Translations under genes and position numbers: made by a program
Notes under the pieces: generated by a model
The model's input: only the letters and a program-made list of their open reading frames with translations
The model's database searches: none
Told to the model about the DNA's origin: nothing
Shown here: piece by piece, positions 50,346 to 58,626 of the stretch
Numbering within the stretch: the first letter of the stretch is position 1
Layout: each line of letters starts with the position of its first letter
From: Arcicella sp034931005
GTDB lineage: Bacteria > Bacteroidota > Bacteroidia > Cytophagales > Spirosomataceae
Assembly: GCF_034931005.1 (NCBI RefSeq)
Contig: NZ_JAYGIN010000010.1
Span: 101,779 to 165,778, forward strand
Direction: 5' to 3'
Length of the DNA: 64,000 nucleotides

Positions 50346-50710
50346 TTTGTATTGTGATTTTGTTATCTGAATTATGCTTATTAATCCTTAAATGCGGACT
50401 GATAATTTACCGATTTTTAGAATATTATAAAAATCTACAAATTTGGTTCACATTTAGGGTGCAAAATTACTTGGTAAGTTTCAGATTAACAATGCTGTTT
50501 TTGGATTTTTACTATATTTTTTGCTCAAAAAGTATCGTTTTGTTGGATTGGTTTAAGTTTGGGTAATCAGAAATTACGATTTGAGCATTCTAATTGAGGT
50601 TTATACATTCCAGAAAAAAGATGAATAACTATAAAAATATCTGAAATATGGTAAAGCAAAAAGCCCTATGTCAAAAATTGCATAGGGCTTTTGCTTGAAA
50701 TTAAAATATA
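50346..50710. other. Gap between toxin-antitoxin and atpD
   Basis: 365 nt holding the atpD upstream region (-7-like TAATTTTG at 50462-50469) and the antitoxin-gene terminator at 50656-50694. I see no gene. Confidence 0.55.
50656..50694 (-). terminator. Terminator of the toxin-antitoxin operon
   Basis: GCAAAAAGCCCTATG and CATAGGGCTTTTGC, 12-13 bp stem with one bulge. Confidence 0.82.
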
Positions 50711-51028
50711 TCAGGAGATATTCATTTCTGTATCCATCAATTGAATTTTGAAATTTACGTTAGCTCTTAGGGCTGTAAAGACTTTCAAAATTGTTTGTAT
50801 GGTAACATTGCTGGCGTTCTTCTCTAATTTTGAGATTTGAGATTTCTTCACACCAACTAATTCCCCTAATGCTTCTTGAGTGAGATTTCGCTCTTTTCGG
50901 GTATTTTTTATCATATCTCCCAATAAGTCGAGTTGTAATCTGAACTCAAATTCATCTCTTCTTGGAGTACCTTTAACCCCAATGAATTCATCTTGTATTT
51001 CATCAAGTGAATACGTTTTCATACACAT
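50711..51028 (-). CDS. higA: HigA-type antitoxin (XRE HTH)
   Basis: 105 aa with HTH at about 35-90 (KNTRKERNLTQEALGELVGV, KKSQISKLEKNASNVT), preceded by about 30 residues that probably contact the toxin. Lies 47 nt downstream of the toxin gene (toxin first), the usual HigBA order. Expected to bind the palindrome at 51451-51473 and repress the operon. Confidence 0.88.
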   Translation of the reverse strand: MCMKTYSLDEIQDEFIGVKGTPRRDEFEFRLQLDLLGDMIKNTRKERNLTQEALGELVGVKKSQISKLEKNASNVTIQTILKVFTALRANVNFKIQLMDTEMNIS

Positions 51029-51075
51029 TTTATTATAAAATAAATTAATTTTCAGATCACATTGATTACTGAATT

Positions 51076-51414
51076 TTATTTTTTGTTTTCGAAGTATAGT
51101 TCTCGAATATCTTCTGCTTTTTCAATTTCATTCTTAGGAATCTTATCTACTTTTTTTATAAATCCATGAGTCGCTATCACAAATGTTTCTACTTCTCCTG
51201 TTTTATCCCAAAATGCTAATAAACGATATTGTAAACTATTGAATCGTGTTCTAAACTCCCAAATATCACCTTTTAACTTTTTAAATAATTTAGGGTCATT
51301 TTGTTCTTTAGATTTTCTAATATTGTAAATGATTTTATCCGAAGTTTTTTCATCTAACTTAGAGAGAAAAACTCTTGCTTCTTCTAAAAATTGGACTTCA
51401 AATTTAGTCTGCAT
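51076..51414 (-). CDS. higB: HigB/Gp49-type RelE-superfamily toxin
   Basis: 112 aa, RelE/ParE fold: YNIRKSKEQNDPKLFKKLKG, WEFRTRFNSLQYRLLAFWDK, and FVIATHGFIKKVDKIPKNEI, which match the phage-derived Gp49-like/HigB group of ribosome-dependent mRNA endonucleases. Paired with a downstream XRE antitoxin. Confidence 0.88.
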   Translation of the reverse strand: MQTKFEVQFLEEARVFLSKLDEKTSDKIIYNIRKSKEQNDPKLFKKLKGDIWEFRTRFNSLQYRLLAFWDKTGEVETFVIATHGFIKKVDKIPKNEIEKAEDIRELYFENKK

Positions 51415-51450
51415 TCTTTTTTCATATTTTTATCTATTTTAGGTAACCTT

Positions 51451-51473
51451 GTTATTTGCAATGTGCAAATAAC
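51451..51473. promoter_or_regulatory. Operator of the toxin-antitoxin operon
   Basis: GTTATTTGCA-atg-TGCAAATAAC, perfect 10-bp arms. It lies immediately downstream of the predicted -7 element (51479-51486), so it covers the expected start site. Confidence 0.75.
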
Positions 51474-51478
51474 ACATA

Positions 51479-51509
51479 CAAAGGTAATAAAAGTTTCCAT
51501 ATAACGAAA
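51479..51509 (-). promoter_or_regulatory. Predicted promoter of the toxin-antitoxin operon
   Basis: Reverse-strand -7 TACCTTTG (51479-51486); near-match TTTC at 51506-51509 as -33, 19 nt apart. Overlaps the NRDE terminator stem. Confidence 0.5.
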
Positions 51510-51514
51510 CTTTT
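51489..51514 (-). terminator. Hairpin after the NRDE gene
   Basis: AAAAGTTTC and GAAACTTTT (9 bp) with an 8-nt loop, T-run on the reverse strand. Confidence 0.7.
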
Positions 51515-51526
51515 ATTTGAGAAATT

Positions 51527-52240
51527 CTACAAAACCCGATAATATAACTCTTGCTCAGAAAGTAAATCGTGAAAAGAAAATGATAAATATTCATTTTCTT
51601 TCATTACTTGAAAAACGCATTGTGTCAGCAACTCATCATTACGATTCATCCGCATATCGTTGTGGGTATCACCTGTGCCGCCATTTAGATGGAAGTCAAT
51701 CACTTGCTTATTTGACAGATTAGGATTTTGAGTTCTAAAATCGGCAAACCATTTTTCTCTTGCAATACGTATTTCTATTGGATATAAAGTTGAAGATGAC
51801 CAAATGTGTGCTTCATTGGGGTTTTTAGAGGCATAATGTAACTGTTGCCCATCCCATCTAAATTCACAAAGTTGAAGATTGTTCTTGGTATGAACAATGA
51901 TTAAAGTACAATTTTCAATTCCTTCAAAAGAATAATTCCCGATAAAATCATCGACTGTTTCGTATTTGAAAAAATCTAAAATGACTTGCCCTCTACTTTG
52001 TCGATAAGGAGGTTGATGAATGTGTTTTTCAAATGCACCGTTTAATAAGCAAAGTGTATAATCATCGGAAGTGGCAAACCAAGTTCCGCCTGCTTGAGCG
52101 TCTTTGGGAAAATATACTTGTTTACCATTAATGATGTATTTTTTGGGTGGTATTGCTTTCGGTCGAGCAAGTGCTTCATCTCGGTTATTAGTCAAGATAA
52201 AACCTTTGTTGCTTTTTGGAATATATGTAAGGACGCACAT
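51527..52240 (-). CDS. NRDE family protein (TANGO2-like)
   Basis: 237 aa. N-terminal MCVLTYIP with NNRDEALARP (NRDE motif) and GGTWFATSDDYTLCLLNG; N-terminal nucleophile-like arrangement with Cys2. Function in bacteria unknown; eukaryotic homologue TANGO2 is linked to haem/lipid handling. Monocistronic, terminator at 51489. Confidence 0.9.
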   Translation of the reverse strand: MCVLTYIPKSNKGFILTNNRDEALARPKAIPPKKYIINGKQVYFPKDAQAGGTWFATSDDYTLCLLNGAFEKHIHQPPYRQSRGQVILDFFKYETVDDFIGNYSFEGIENCTLIIVHTKNNLQLCEFRWDGQQLHYASKNPNEAHIWSSSTLYPIEIRIAREKWFADFRTQNPNLSNKQVIDFHLNGGTGDTHNDMRMNRNDELLTQCVFQVMKENEYLSFSFHDLLSEQELYYRVL

Positions 52241-52328
52241 TGGGGGATTAGTTACTGGTTATTAGGAATTGGTTATCAGTAGTGGAGAAATTAACAGCCA
52301 TTATTTGTTGCGTTACTCCAATTTATCA

Positions 52329-52823
52329 TTAGCCAATAACTCTAAACCTAATTGTGGAATGAGCAACTCCAAAATTTTGTGGAATTTTAATTTCTGGATA
52401 CATTTCATTCAATCCAATCTTGATAATGGCTAAATGATGAATGGTGTGTTCGATTAGATAGATTAATTCACGATAAAAACTACTGGGAACTGCAGTTACT
52501 TGCTCAGCCGCAAATTCTGTTTTCAATGATAATGGGTAATCAGTTTTTAAGTTATCCAATTGTTTTTTTATGACTTCTAATAACTCAATAGTAAAATTTT
52601 TATCAACCTCAATGTTAATATTTCGTTCACGAGCATCGTAATTGACAAGTCCATTTGCCTGACTTTTCAATAAACACTGATAAAACTCTGTAATGTGTCT
52701 GACGTGTTGCCCCACTGTACTGTAATGTAAAGGGCGTAAACTATCTCTATACACATCTGAATCTATATCAGTCAGTAAATCAATGAGTTGATTAATTATT
52801 TCTATATTGGTTTTCTGAAGCAT
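52329..52823 (-). CDS. DinB-family protein
   Basis: 164 aa, four-helix DinB bundle with metal-binding His pattern: HYSTVGQHVRHITEFYQC, LIYLIEHTIHHLAIIKIGLN, and C-terminal motif AHSTIRFR. A putative metal-dependent hydrolase/transferase. Small reverse-strand gene between NRDE and the YceI operon. Confidence 0.88.
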   Translation of the reverse strand: MLQKTNIEIINQLIDLLTDIDSDVYRDSLRPLHYSTVGQHVRHITEFYQCLLKSQANGLVNYDARERNINIEVDKNFTIELLEVIKKQLDNLKTDYPLSLKTEFAAEQVTAVPSSFYRELIYLIEHTIHHLAIIKIGLNEMYPEIKIPQNFGVAHSTIRFRVIG

Positions 52824-52867
52824 AGTTGTTGGATGCTATTATTAGTTAAAATGAGTATTCGGGCAAA

Positions 52868-53416
52868 TTATTCCTTTATGGTATTGACAAGTATTGAAAA
52901 GGTAACATTATCGTTCATTCCTAAAGTCCCTCCTCCTACCGACCAATCTCGTCGATTAATGATTGTTGAACCTTGAAAAGATGCTTTATCACCATCTTGT
53001 TTAAATGTGAATGGAATTTTCACATTTTTGGTCGTTTCTTTTATCGTCAAGTCAAAATAGCCAACATAATTACTACCTTCTTTTTCTATTTTGGTAGTTT
53101 TCATTTTCAAATTAGGATATTTTGCGACGTTGAAAAAATCAGTTTTTTCTCTCAAATGCTTATTTCTGAGGTTGTTGTCAGTATCAATTGTACTGGCATC
53201 TACACTTGCAACGAAACTGGATGCAGATAAATTATTAGGGTCAAATTTCATTGTCCCCGAAAAACCCTTAAACTTTCCATCAACAGTAGCTCCGAGCATT
53301 TTTATTTTGAAGGAAACGCTTGCTGTTACAGGTTTCCAGTTTTGGGCAAAACTGGAAATAGCCATTAAATTTACGAAAAAACAAAAGAACAAGATTTTTT
53401 TCATCAGCGTATTCAT
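52868..53416 (-). CDS. YceI-family periplasmic protein
   Basis: 182 aa with signal peptide (start at 53416 or, four codons later, 53404: MKKILFFCFFVNLMAIS). The lipocalin-like barrel with FKGFSGTMKFDPNNLSAS, NKHLREKTDFFNVAKYPNL, and NRRDWSVGGGT is typical of YceI, which binds isoprenoid-like or fatty molecules. First or last gene in a three-gene unit with the barrel and DM13 genes (13-nt gap). Confidence 0.92.
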   Translation of the reverse strand: MNTLMKKILFFCFFVNLMAISSFAQNWKPVTASVSFKIKMLGATVDGKFKGFSGTMKFDPNNLSASSFVASVDASTIDTDNNLRNKHLREKTDFFNVAKYPNLKMKTTKIEKEGSNYVGYFDLTIKETTKNVKIPFTFKQDGDKASFQGSTIINRRDWSVGGGTLGMNDNVTFSILVNTIKE

Positions 53417-53429
53417 TATTTAGATTAGG

Positions 53430-54164
53430 TTAAAACTTATAAGAAACTGCTACCATTGGCAAAAGGCTTTTGTATCTCCAACGATTGTTATCATCTGTGT
53501 TTACTTTTACATTTTTATCTGTCATGTACTCCACAAATAGAAAACTTACTCCTGCTCTAATTCCTATTTTATCCGAAACCCAATAACGTCCATAAAGCTC
53601 TGAATTTAAGCCTCCAATGTCAGAATCACTCACTAATAATAAATTTAATCCGCTTGGACTTGCCGTTGACTGTGTTGAGCCATCTATGAATTTTCTTTTA
53701 TTTTTCACAGAAACAATATCGCCCGTTTGTTTTCCTCCAAAAGCTACACCCAAAGCATCAATGTTAAAACCCACTTCTAATTTTTGCGATAAAGCATATT
53801 GCAAATTTATCGAAATATTCAATGTGTTGGATTGAATTGATTTTAATCTAAAAGTATCAATATTAGCCACAATATCTTCTGCAAAAAGAGCTGCAAAACT
53901 GGCACTTCCCGATGTTAATTTAGCAGGTGCTGTTCTGAAATCAGTTGAAGAATTACTAAAAAAAGAAGTTAGTCTAACGCCATAGCCCAATTTAAAACGA
54001 TTCGATTTACCGATACCATACATTTTCGTGTATGACAAAGCTGGCGAAAAACCATTGCCTCCAGCCAAAGCCAAGTCAAGCGTTTTATAGGATTTGTCTA
54101 ATCCTTGAGCGGTAATATCAAAAGTTAAAAAACTTACTAATAAGCACAGAATGATTTTTTTCAT
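53430..54164 (-). CDS. Outer-membrane beta-barrel protein
   Basis: 244 aa, signal peptide (MKKIILCLLVSFLTFDITAQ), alternating strands and a terminal aromatic motif (LLPMVAVSYKF), as for small outer-membrane barrels. No family name recognised. Lies between the DM13 and YceI genes (109 and 13 nt gaps). Confidence 0.8.
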   Translation of the reverse strand: MKKIILCLLVSFLTFDITAQGLDKSYKTLDLALAGGNGFSPALSYTKMYGIGKSNRFKLGYGVRLTSFFSNSSTDFRTAPAKLTSGSASFAALFAEDIVANIDTFRLKSIQSNTLNISINLQYALSQKLEVGFNIDALGVAFGGKQTGDIVSVKNKRKFIDGSTQSTASPSGLNLLLVSDSDIGGLNSELYGRYWVSDKIGIRAGVSFLFVEYMTDKNVKVNTDDNNRWRYKSLLPMVAVSYKF

Positions 54165-54273
54165 GATTTTAATGATTATTTTATATTAATTGAGAATTGA
54201 GGTTAAATATCACCGATATTTTGAAAGTAAATTTAAAGCTAAATAAACAAATTTCAGGGATTAAATTAAATCG

Positions 54274-54699
54274 CTATTCCAATTTGGCACTTCCAAACAA
54301 TACCGAAAATTGTTGACACCAAATCAATACGTGTTTCTGTTTTTCTAAAACCGCCCCTTCTGGAATTTCAAGTGTAAAAGTACCTGTTTTAGTCAGTTTG
54401 GCTACCGAAATAAAACCTTTCGAACTTTTATCCTCTGCCAAATAAACATAAAGGTCGGGGCCTTCGTCAGTTTTAAAATTCTCAAAAGAAAGAAACCTCT
54501 TCTTCGCATCGTTTTTATCAATGATTAATTTAACAGAACCAGACACACTATGAACGGCAGGCAAAAAACTCCCTAAAGCTTCTTGTTTACCATCCGTCAC
54601 TGATTGAGCTGGTGTTTGTACCACTGGCGTGAGCGTCTCGTTTTTTACGCAAGCTCCCATTGTACAAACAACAGCGAGCATCAATAATGTTTTTTTCAT
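54274..54699 (-). CDS. DM13-domain lipoprotein
   Basis: 141 aa; lipoprotein signal (MGAC, Cys17). DM13 domain about 55-135: GSFLPAVHSVSGSVKLIIDK, DEGPDLYVYLAED, and VLIWCQQFSVLFG with the conserved Cys, proposed to carry a redox or haem-like cofactor. Partner of YceI by operon position. Confidence 0.9.
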   Translation of the reverse strand: MKKTLLMLAVVCTMGACVKNETLTPVVQTPAQSVTDGKQEALGSFLPAVHSVSGSVKLIIDKNDAKKRFLSFENFKTDEGPDLYVYLAEDKSSKGFISVAKLTKTGTFTLEIPEGAVLEKQKHVLIWCQQFSVLFGSAKLE

Positions 54700-55065
54700 G
54701 GCTTTTTGATTTATTTCTGATACAAAATTGTAAAAAATCTAAAACATCTTTTGTCAGCTAAACGACCATTCCCAAAAGTTTATCAATTCATCCAATTATG
54801 CTAAAGAAGCTATTGAAATTTTCGCTCCCTATGTAAATTGTCTAATTTTTAAACGATACCGAAAGTTTAAACAGCCTCAAAATATTACAATCAATTTATC
54901 GCAAAAAATAGGTTGTAAAATAGAGAATAAAATATATAAGTAAGTTTTCTTATGATAAAATTTAATAAAAAGGCGAAAATCACGTATTTTTGACAATTAC
55001 TTGCTAAACACACACTTATAAATATTTTTCCGACAATTAACCGCCACAAATTATACCCTCGCCCT
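54700..55065. other. Divergent gap between DM13 and the sigma-54 regulator genes
   Basis: 366 nt, AT-rich. A forward TATTTTTG (54985-54992) fits a -7 element for the response regulator; nothing else is recognised. Confidence 0.5.
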
Positions 55066-56229
55066 ATGGCAAAATTATTAATTATTGACGATGAAAAAGC
55101 GATTCGTGGAGCATTGAGAGACATCCTCGAATATGAAGGCTATTCTATCGAAGAAGCCAGCGATGGCGAACAAGGTCTGGAATTAGTTACCCAAAATGAC
55201 TATGATGTAGTGCTATGTGATATTCGTATGCCTAAAATTGAAGGGCTTGACTTATTGCAAAAAGCTACTGAAATGGGCAAAGGGGCTCAATTCATTATGA
55301 TTTCAGCCTTTGGTAATGTAGAAACCGCTGTGGAAGCTACTAAACGTGGAGCGTTTGATTTTATCTCAAAACCACCTGATTTGAACCGCCTACTCGTGAC
55401 TGTTCGTAATGCCATTGAACGTGGCAAAATGATTGTAGAGACGAAGGTTTTGAAGAAAAGGGTTTATAAACTCAATGAAATTGTCGGAGAATCTGCCAGT
55501 ATTCAGCGTGTGAAAGATACCTGCGACCGTGTTGGACCAACTGAAGCCCGTGTATTAATTACAGGCCCAAATGGTTCAGGAAAAGAAATGGTAGCGAAGC
55601 GTTTGCATGAAAGAAGTGGTCGTTCTCACATGCCTTTGATTGAGGTAAACTGTGCGGCGATTCCTTCAGAATTGATTGAATCAGAACTTTTTGGTCATGA
55701 AAAAGGTGCTTTTACTTCGGCTATCAAACAGCGTATCGGCAAATTTGAACAAGCAGATGGGGGAACTCTTTTCTTGGATGAAATTGGTGATATGGCTCTT
55801 TCGGCACAAGCAAAAGTATTAAGAGCTTTACAAGAAGGCAAAATCACGAGAGTGGGTGGCGATAAAGAAATCAAAATCAATGTGAGGGTTTTTGCTGCAA
55901 CGAATAAAGTTTTACAAACAGAAATTGCAGAAGGACGTTTCCGTGAAGATTTATTTCACCGTTTAAATGTCATTCCAATTCATGTTCCTGCATTAGCTCA
56001 ACGCCCTGATGATATTCCTTTATTGGTTGAAAAATTCTTGGGGGATGTTGCCAATGAATACGGACAAGCATCAAAAGAAGTAGATGATGATGCCATGAAA
56101 TATTTACAGAGCCTTCCGTGGACGGGTAATGTGCGTGAATTGCGTAACGTTGTTGAGCGTTTAGTGATTATGTGTAACGACGTTATCACACTTGATGATG
56201 TGAAATTATTTGCCATGCCAGTAATATAA
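55066..56229 (+). CDS. Sigma-54-dependent response regulator lacking the HTH
   Basis: 387 aa NtrC-like. Receiver domain 1-120 (Asp52 phosphorylation site in CDIRMPKIEG, Lys102); AAA+ domain about 140-380 with Walker A GPNGSGK (167-173), GAFTSA (214-219, consensus GAFTGA), Walker B GGTLFLDEIGD (232-242), R-finger region GRFREDLFHRLN. The protein ends right after the AAA+ C-subdomain, so the Fis-type DNA-binding domain is missing. It must reach sigma-54 promoters in solution or through a partner. Predicted -7 at 54985-54992. Confidence 0.93.
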   Translation: MAKLLIIDDEKAIRGALRDILEYEGYSIEEASDGEQGLELVTQNDYDVVLCDIRMPKIEGLDLLQKATEMGKGAQFIMISAFGNVETAVEATKRGAFDFISKPPDLNRLLVTVRNAIERGKMIVETKVLKKRVYKLNEIVGESASIQRVKDTCDRVGPTEARVLITGPNGSGKEMVAKRLHERSGRSHMPLIEVNCAAIPSELIESELFGHEKGAFTSAIKQRIGKFEQADGGTLFLDEIGDMALSAQAKVLRALQEGKITRVGGDKEIKINVRVFAATNKVLQTEIAEGRFREDLFHRLNVIPIHVPALAQRPDDIPLLVEKFLGDVANEYGQASKEVDDDAMKYLQSLPWTGNVRELRNVVERLVIMCNDVITLDDVKLFAMPVI

Positions 56230-56240
56230 GTTTCAAGTAA

Positions 56241-56259
56241 AGACGAATGCCATTCGTCT
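56241..56259. repeat. AGACGAATGCCATTCGTCT palindrome
   Basis: Nearly perfect 9-bp arms; a short intergenic module, followed by CTAC. Confidence 0.7.
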
Positions 56260-56263
56260 CTAC

Positions 56264-56299
56264 AAAAAAGGCTTCCTGATTTCTCAGGAAGCCTTTTTT
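56264..56299. terminator. Bidirectional terminator containing a stop codon
   Basis: GGCTTCCTGA (56270-56279) and TCAGGAAGCC (56284-56293), with A- and T-runs. On the reverse strand the stem's TGA is the stop codon of the 204-aa gene. Confidence 0.88.
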
Positions 56300-56898
56300 G
56301 TATCTTTACTTTTCTTCTCTTTTACGGATTCTTCTTTTTTAGTTTTGGATGTTTCCTCTTTTTTCTCCTTTACCACTTCTGCTTTTTTACCTTTTTCTTT
56401 GACAATTTCTTCCGTTTTCGTCGTTTTCTCAGAAGGCTTAAAAAAACCTGTTGCATTCACAATTTTCCATTCCCCTTTGATTAATTCTAAAATTCGAGTT
56501 TCTTTAGAATTATCTTTTTTACCATTTGAAGTTTTTGATTGGTCGAATGTTACCCAAATATAGGTTGGATTTACTTTTCTAAAATTATAGTTTTCTCTTT
56601 TGAAAGTAGATTTGACAGCTTTTGAGTTTTCCTTAAAATAACTCGTCATGAAACTGGAAATATTATCCCAGCCATCTTTTTGATTCGTGTAGTCTTTTTC
56701 TACCAAAGCCCAGTAGGTTTGCGGAGTTTGTCGGTAACAATTCGCCCATTTCTCTATATTTCGAGCATAAAAATATTTAGCTTCCGTAGCAATAGCTTGT
56801 TTTATTGCATCTTGCTCTTCTGACGTAGTGACATTCTGAGCAAAAGATTTTGTAAAAAATAGAACAAATAGTAGGAATAAGTAAGGTTTCATGGGCAA
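56284..56898 (-). CDS. Secreted SnoaL/DUF4440-like protein with Lys-rich tail
   Basis: 204 aa; signal peptide (MPMKPYLFLLFVLFFTKSFA). The domain (about 25-150) has AIATEAKYFYARNIEKWANC, YWALVEKDYTNQKDGWDN and WVTFDQSKTSNG, suggestive of an NTF2-like cone fold. The last 50 residues are a low-complexity Lys/Glu tail. Ends inside the terminator stem. Function unknown. Confidence 0.72.
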   Translation of the reverse strand: MPMKPYLFLLFVLFFTKSFAQNVTTSEEQDAIKQAIATEAKYFYARNIEKWANCYRQTPQTYWALVEKDYTNQKDGWDNISSFMTSYFKENSKAVKSTFKRENYNFRKVNPTYIWVTFDQSKTSNGKKDNSKETRILELIKGEWKIVNATGFFKPSEKTTKTEEIVKEKGKKAEVVKEKKEETSKTKKEESVKEKKSKDTKKAS

Positions 56899-57173
56899 AA
56901 ATATTTATTTTATTGTGAAGATAAAGTAAAATATGTTTTATAACAATTGACGAAATACGTACAGATAACTAATTGAACAAAAATGGAAATTGTAGCATTA
57001 ATCCTTTATAAATATACGAGAAAAAAGCATTTTTGTTGTTCCTCTATAAATACTATCATAAAGAATCTTCATCTTTGGAAACAAAAACTTAATGTTTGTG
57101 TTAGAAATATGACAATAGTTTAACATCCTTGTGAAGGCAAGAATTTACCTTCGTAAATATTTAAAAATTAGTA

Positions 57174-57827
57174 ATGGAAAATAAAATCCAAATATCAGTG
57201 TTGATGGCGGTTTATAATACCGATTTTTTCTTGGTAAAAAGAGCTATCGACTCTGTACTTAATCAAACTTTTCAAGATTTTGAACTAATTATTATTGATG
57301 ATGGTAGCACGGAAGATAATGAAAATCAATTACTCAACTATGTAAAAAGTCATGAAGATAAAATAGTTTATGTTCGTCACAAAAACTGTGGACAGTCACA
57401 AGCTATTAATCGAGGACTTCAAAATAGTAAAGGCGAATATATTACAATTCTTGATGCTGACGATGAGTATAAACACAACCATTTGATGGCTTGTTTGGCA
57501 GAAATGAAATTTACCGATTTGATTGCTTCCACCACCAAGACTATTGTGGATAAGGATGATGACTATTACGTACCCGACAAACACGACCCAAGCCGAGTTG
57601 TTCATGTAGATGAATGTATTTTATTTGCCACTTTATTCGGCAAAAGAGAAGTTTTCATGACGCTCCCATTTCAAGATTCTTATGCAGCAGATGCTCATTT
57701 TTATGAGCGAGCTTCTCAAACATATAAAGTCCGAAAAGTAAATTTGAGAACCTACGTTTACTACCGAAATATCCCCAATAGTATTTGCTCAATCAAGAAA
57801 AGAGAAAATTACACTTCGCTTAATTAA
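57174..57827 (+). CDS. Family-2 glycosyltransferase
   Basis: 217 aa, short GT-A enzyme: ISVLMAVYNTDFFLVKRAID, LIIIDDGSTEDN, and the metal-binding DADDEYKHNHLM. Slightly shorter than full GT2 enzymes, but complete to a natural stop. Transfers a sugar from an NDP donor, probably to a surface polysaccharide or lipid. 7 nt upstream of the next gene. Confidence 0.9.
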   Translation: MENKIQISVLMAVYNTDFFLVKRAIDSVLNQTFQDFELIIIDDGSTEDNENQLLNYVKSHEDKIVYVRHKNCGQSQAINRGLQNSKGEYITILDADDEYKHNHLMACLAEMKFTDLIASTTKTIVDKDDDYYVPDKHDPSRVVHVDECILFATLFGKREVFMTLPFQDSYAADAHFYERASQTYKVRKVNLRTYVYYRNIPNSICSIKKRENYTSLN

Positions 57828-57834
57828 ATTATCC

Positions 57835-58590
57835 ATGTACGTTCCTGCTTTGAAAAAACATCTTATTTTAGCTTGTCATCTTACAGGTATTTATGATGTA
57901 AACCGCAATATGACTTTGCAAAATGACGATTTTTCGTTGGTGAAAGATTGGGCAGACGCTATTGCCCATTTAGGGTTGCAAGGTGTGCTTTTTCACAATA
58001 ATTTTTCGGAAGAAACTTGTAGCAAATACCAAAGTAAAAATCTTATTTTCATCAAAATTGAACATCAAACAATCTTCAATCCAAACGTATTTCGATACTT
58101 AGTTTATCGAGATTTTTTACTAGAAAATACGGCTAAAATCAAAGGTATTTTTGTTACTGATGTTTCAGACGTTGTGGTGGTACAAAATCCATTTATTCAA
58201 CCACTTTTTATGAACAATCCCACCCATATTTTTTGTGGTGACGAACCAAAACCACTCCATAATGAATGGATGCAAGAACATTCCAATCATTTGAGAAGTA
58301 AAATAGCTGACTACGCCAATTATGAAGAAAATTTCAAAAATGCAACCTTACTTAATTGTGGTATTATTGGAGGAAATATTGGAGTGATGCAGACGTTCAT
58401 TGAGAAATTAGCCAATATCCATCAACAATATAATCATGATAATAAAACTGCTTATACAGGAGATATGGGAGCTTTTAATTATCTTATTCACACCCAATTT
58501 AATGACCGTTTTTTTCACGGGTCGCCTATCAATTCTATTTTTAAGGTTTATCAAAATGACCGAACAGACTGTTGGTTTAGGCATAAATAA
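57835..58590 (+). CDS. Putative glycosyltransferase, unusual GT-A-like
   Basis: 251 aa. No family recognised, but IFVTDVSDVVVVQNPF has a DxD-like metal site, and NATLLNCGIIGGNIGVMQ and GDMGAFNYLIH resemble nucleotide-diphospho-sugar transferases. Cotranscribed with the GT2 gene. Cytoplasmic side of the membrane is likely. Confidence 0.65.
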   Translation: MYVPALKKHLILACHLTGIYDVNRNMTLQNDDFSLVKDWADAIAHLGLQGVLFHNNFSEETCSKYQSKNLIFIKIEHQTIFNPNVFRYLVYRDFLLENTAKIKGIFVTDVSDVVVVQNPFIQPLFMNNPTHIFCGDEPKPLHNEWMQEHSNHLRSKIADYANYEENFKNATLLNCGIIGGNIGVMQTFIEKLANIHQQYNHDNKTAYTGDMGAFNYLIHTQFNDRFFHGSPINSIFKVYQNDRTDCWFRHK

Positions 58591-58626
58591 GGAATTTATT
58601 ATGAAGACAACAGAACTCTTTAGTTC

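Noticed and set aside
54891..55124. Reverse ORF overlapping the response-regulator start
   Set aside because: Overlaps the strongly supported receiver domain and has intergenic composition.
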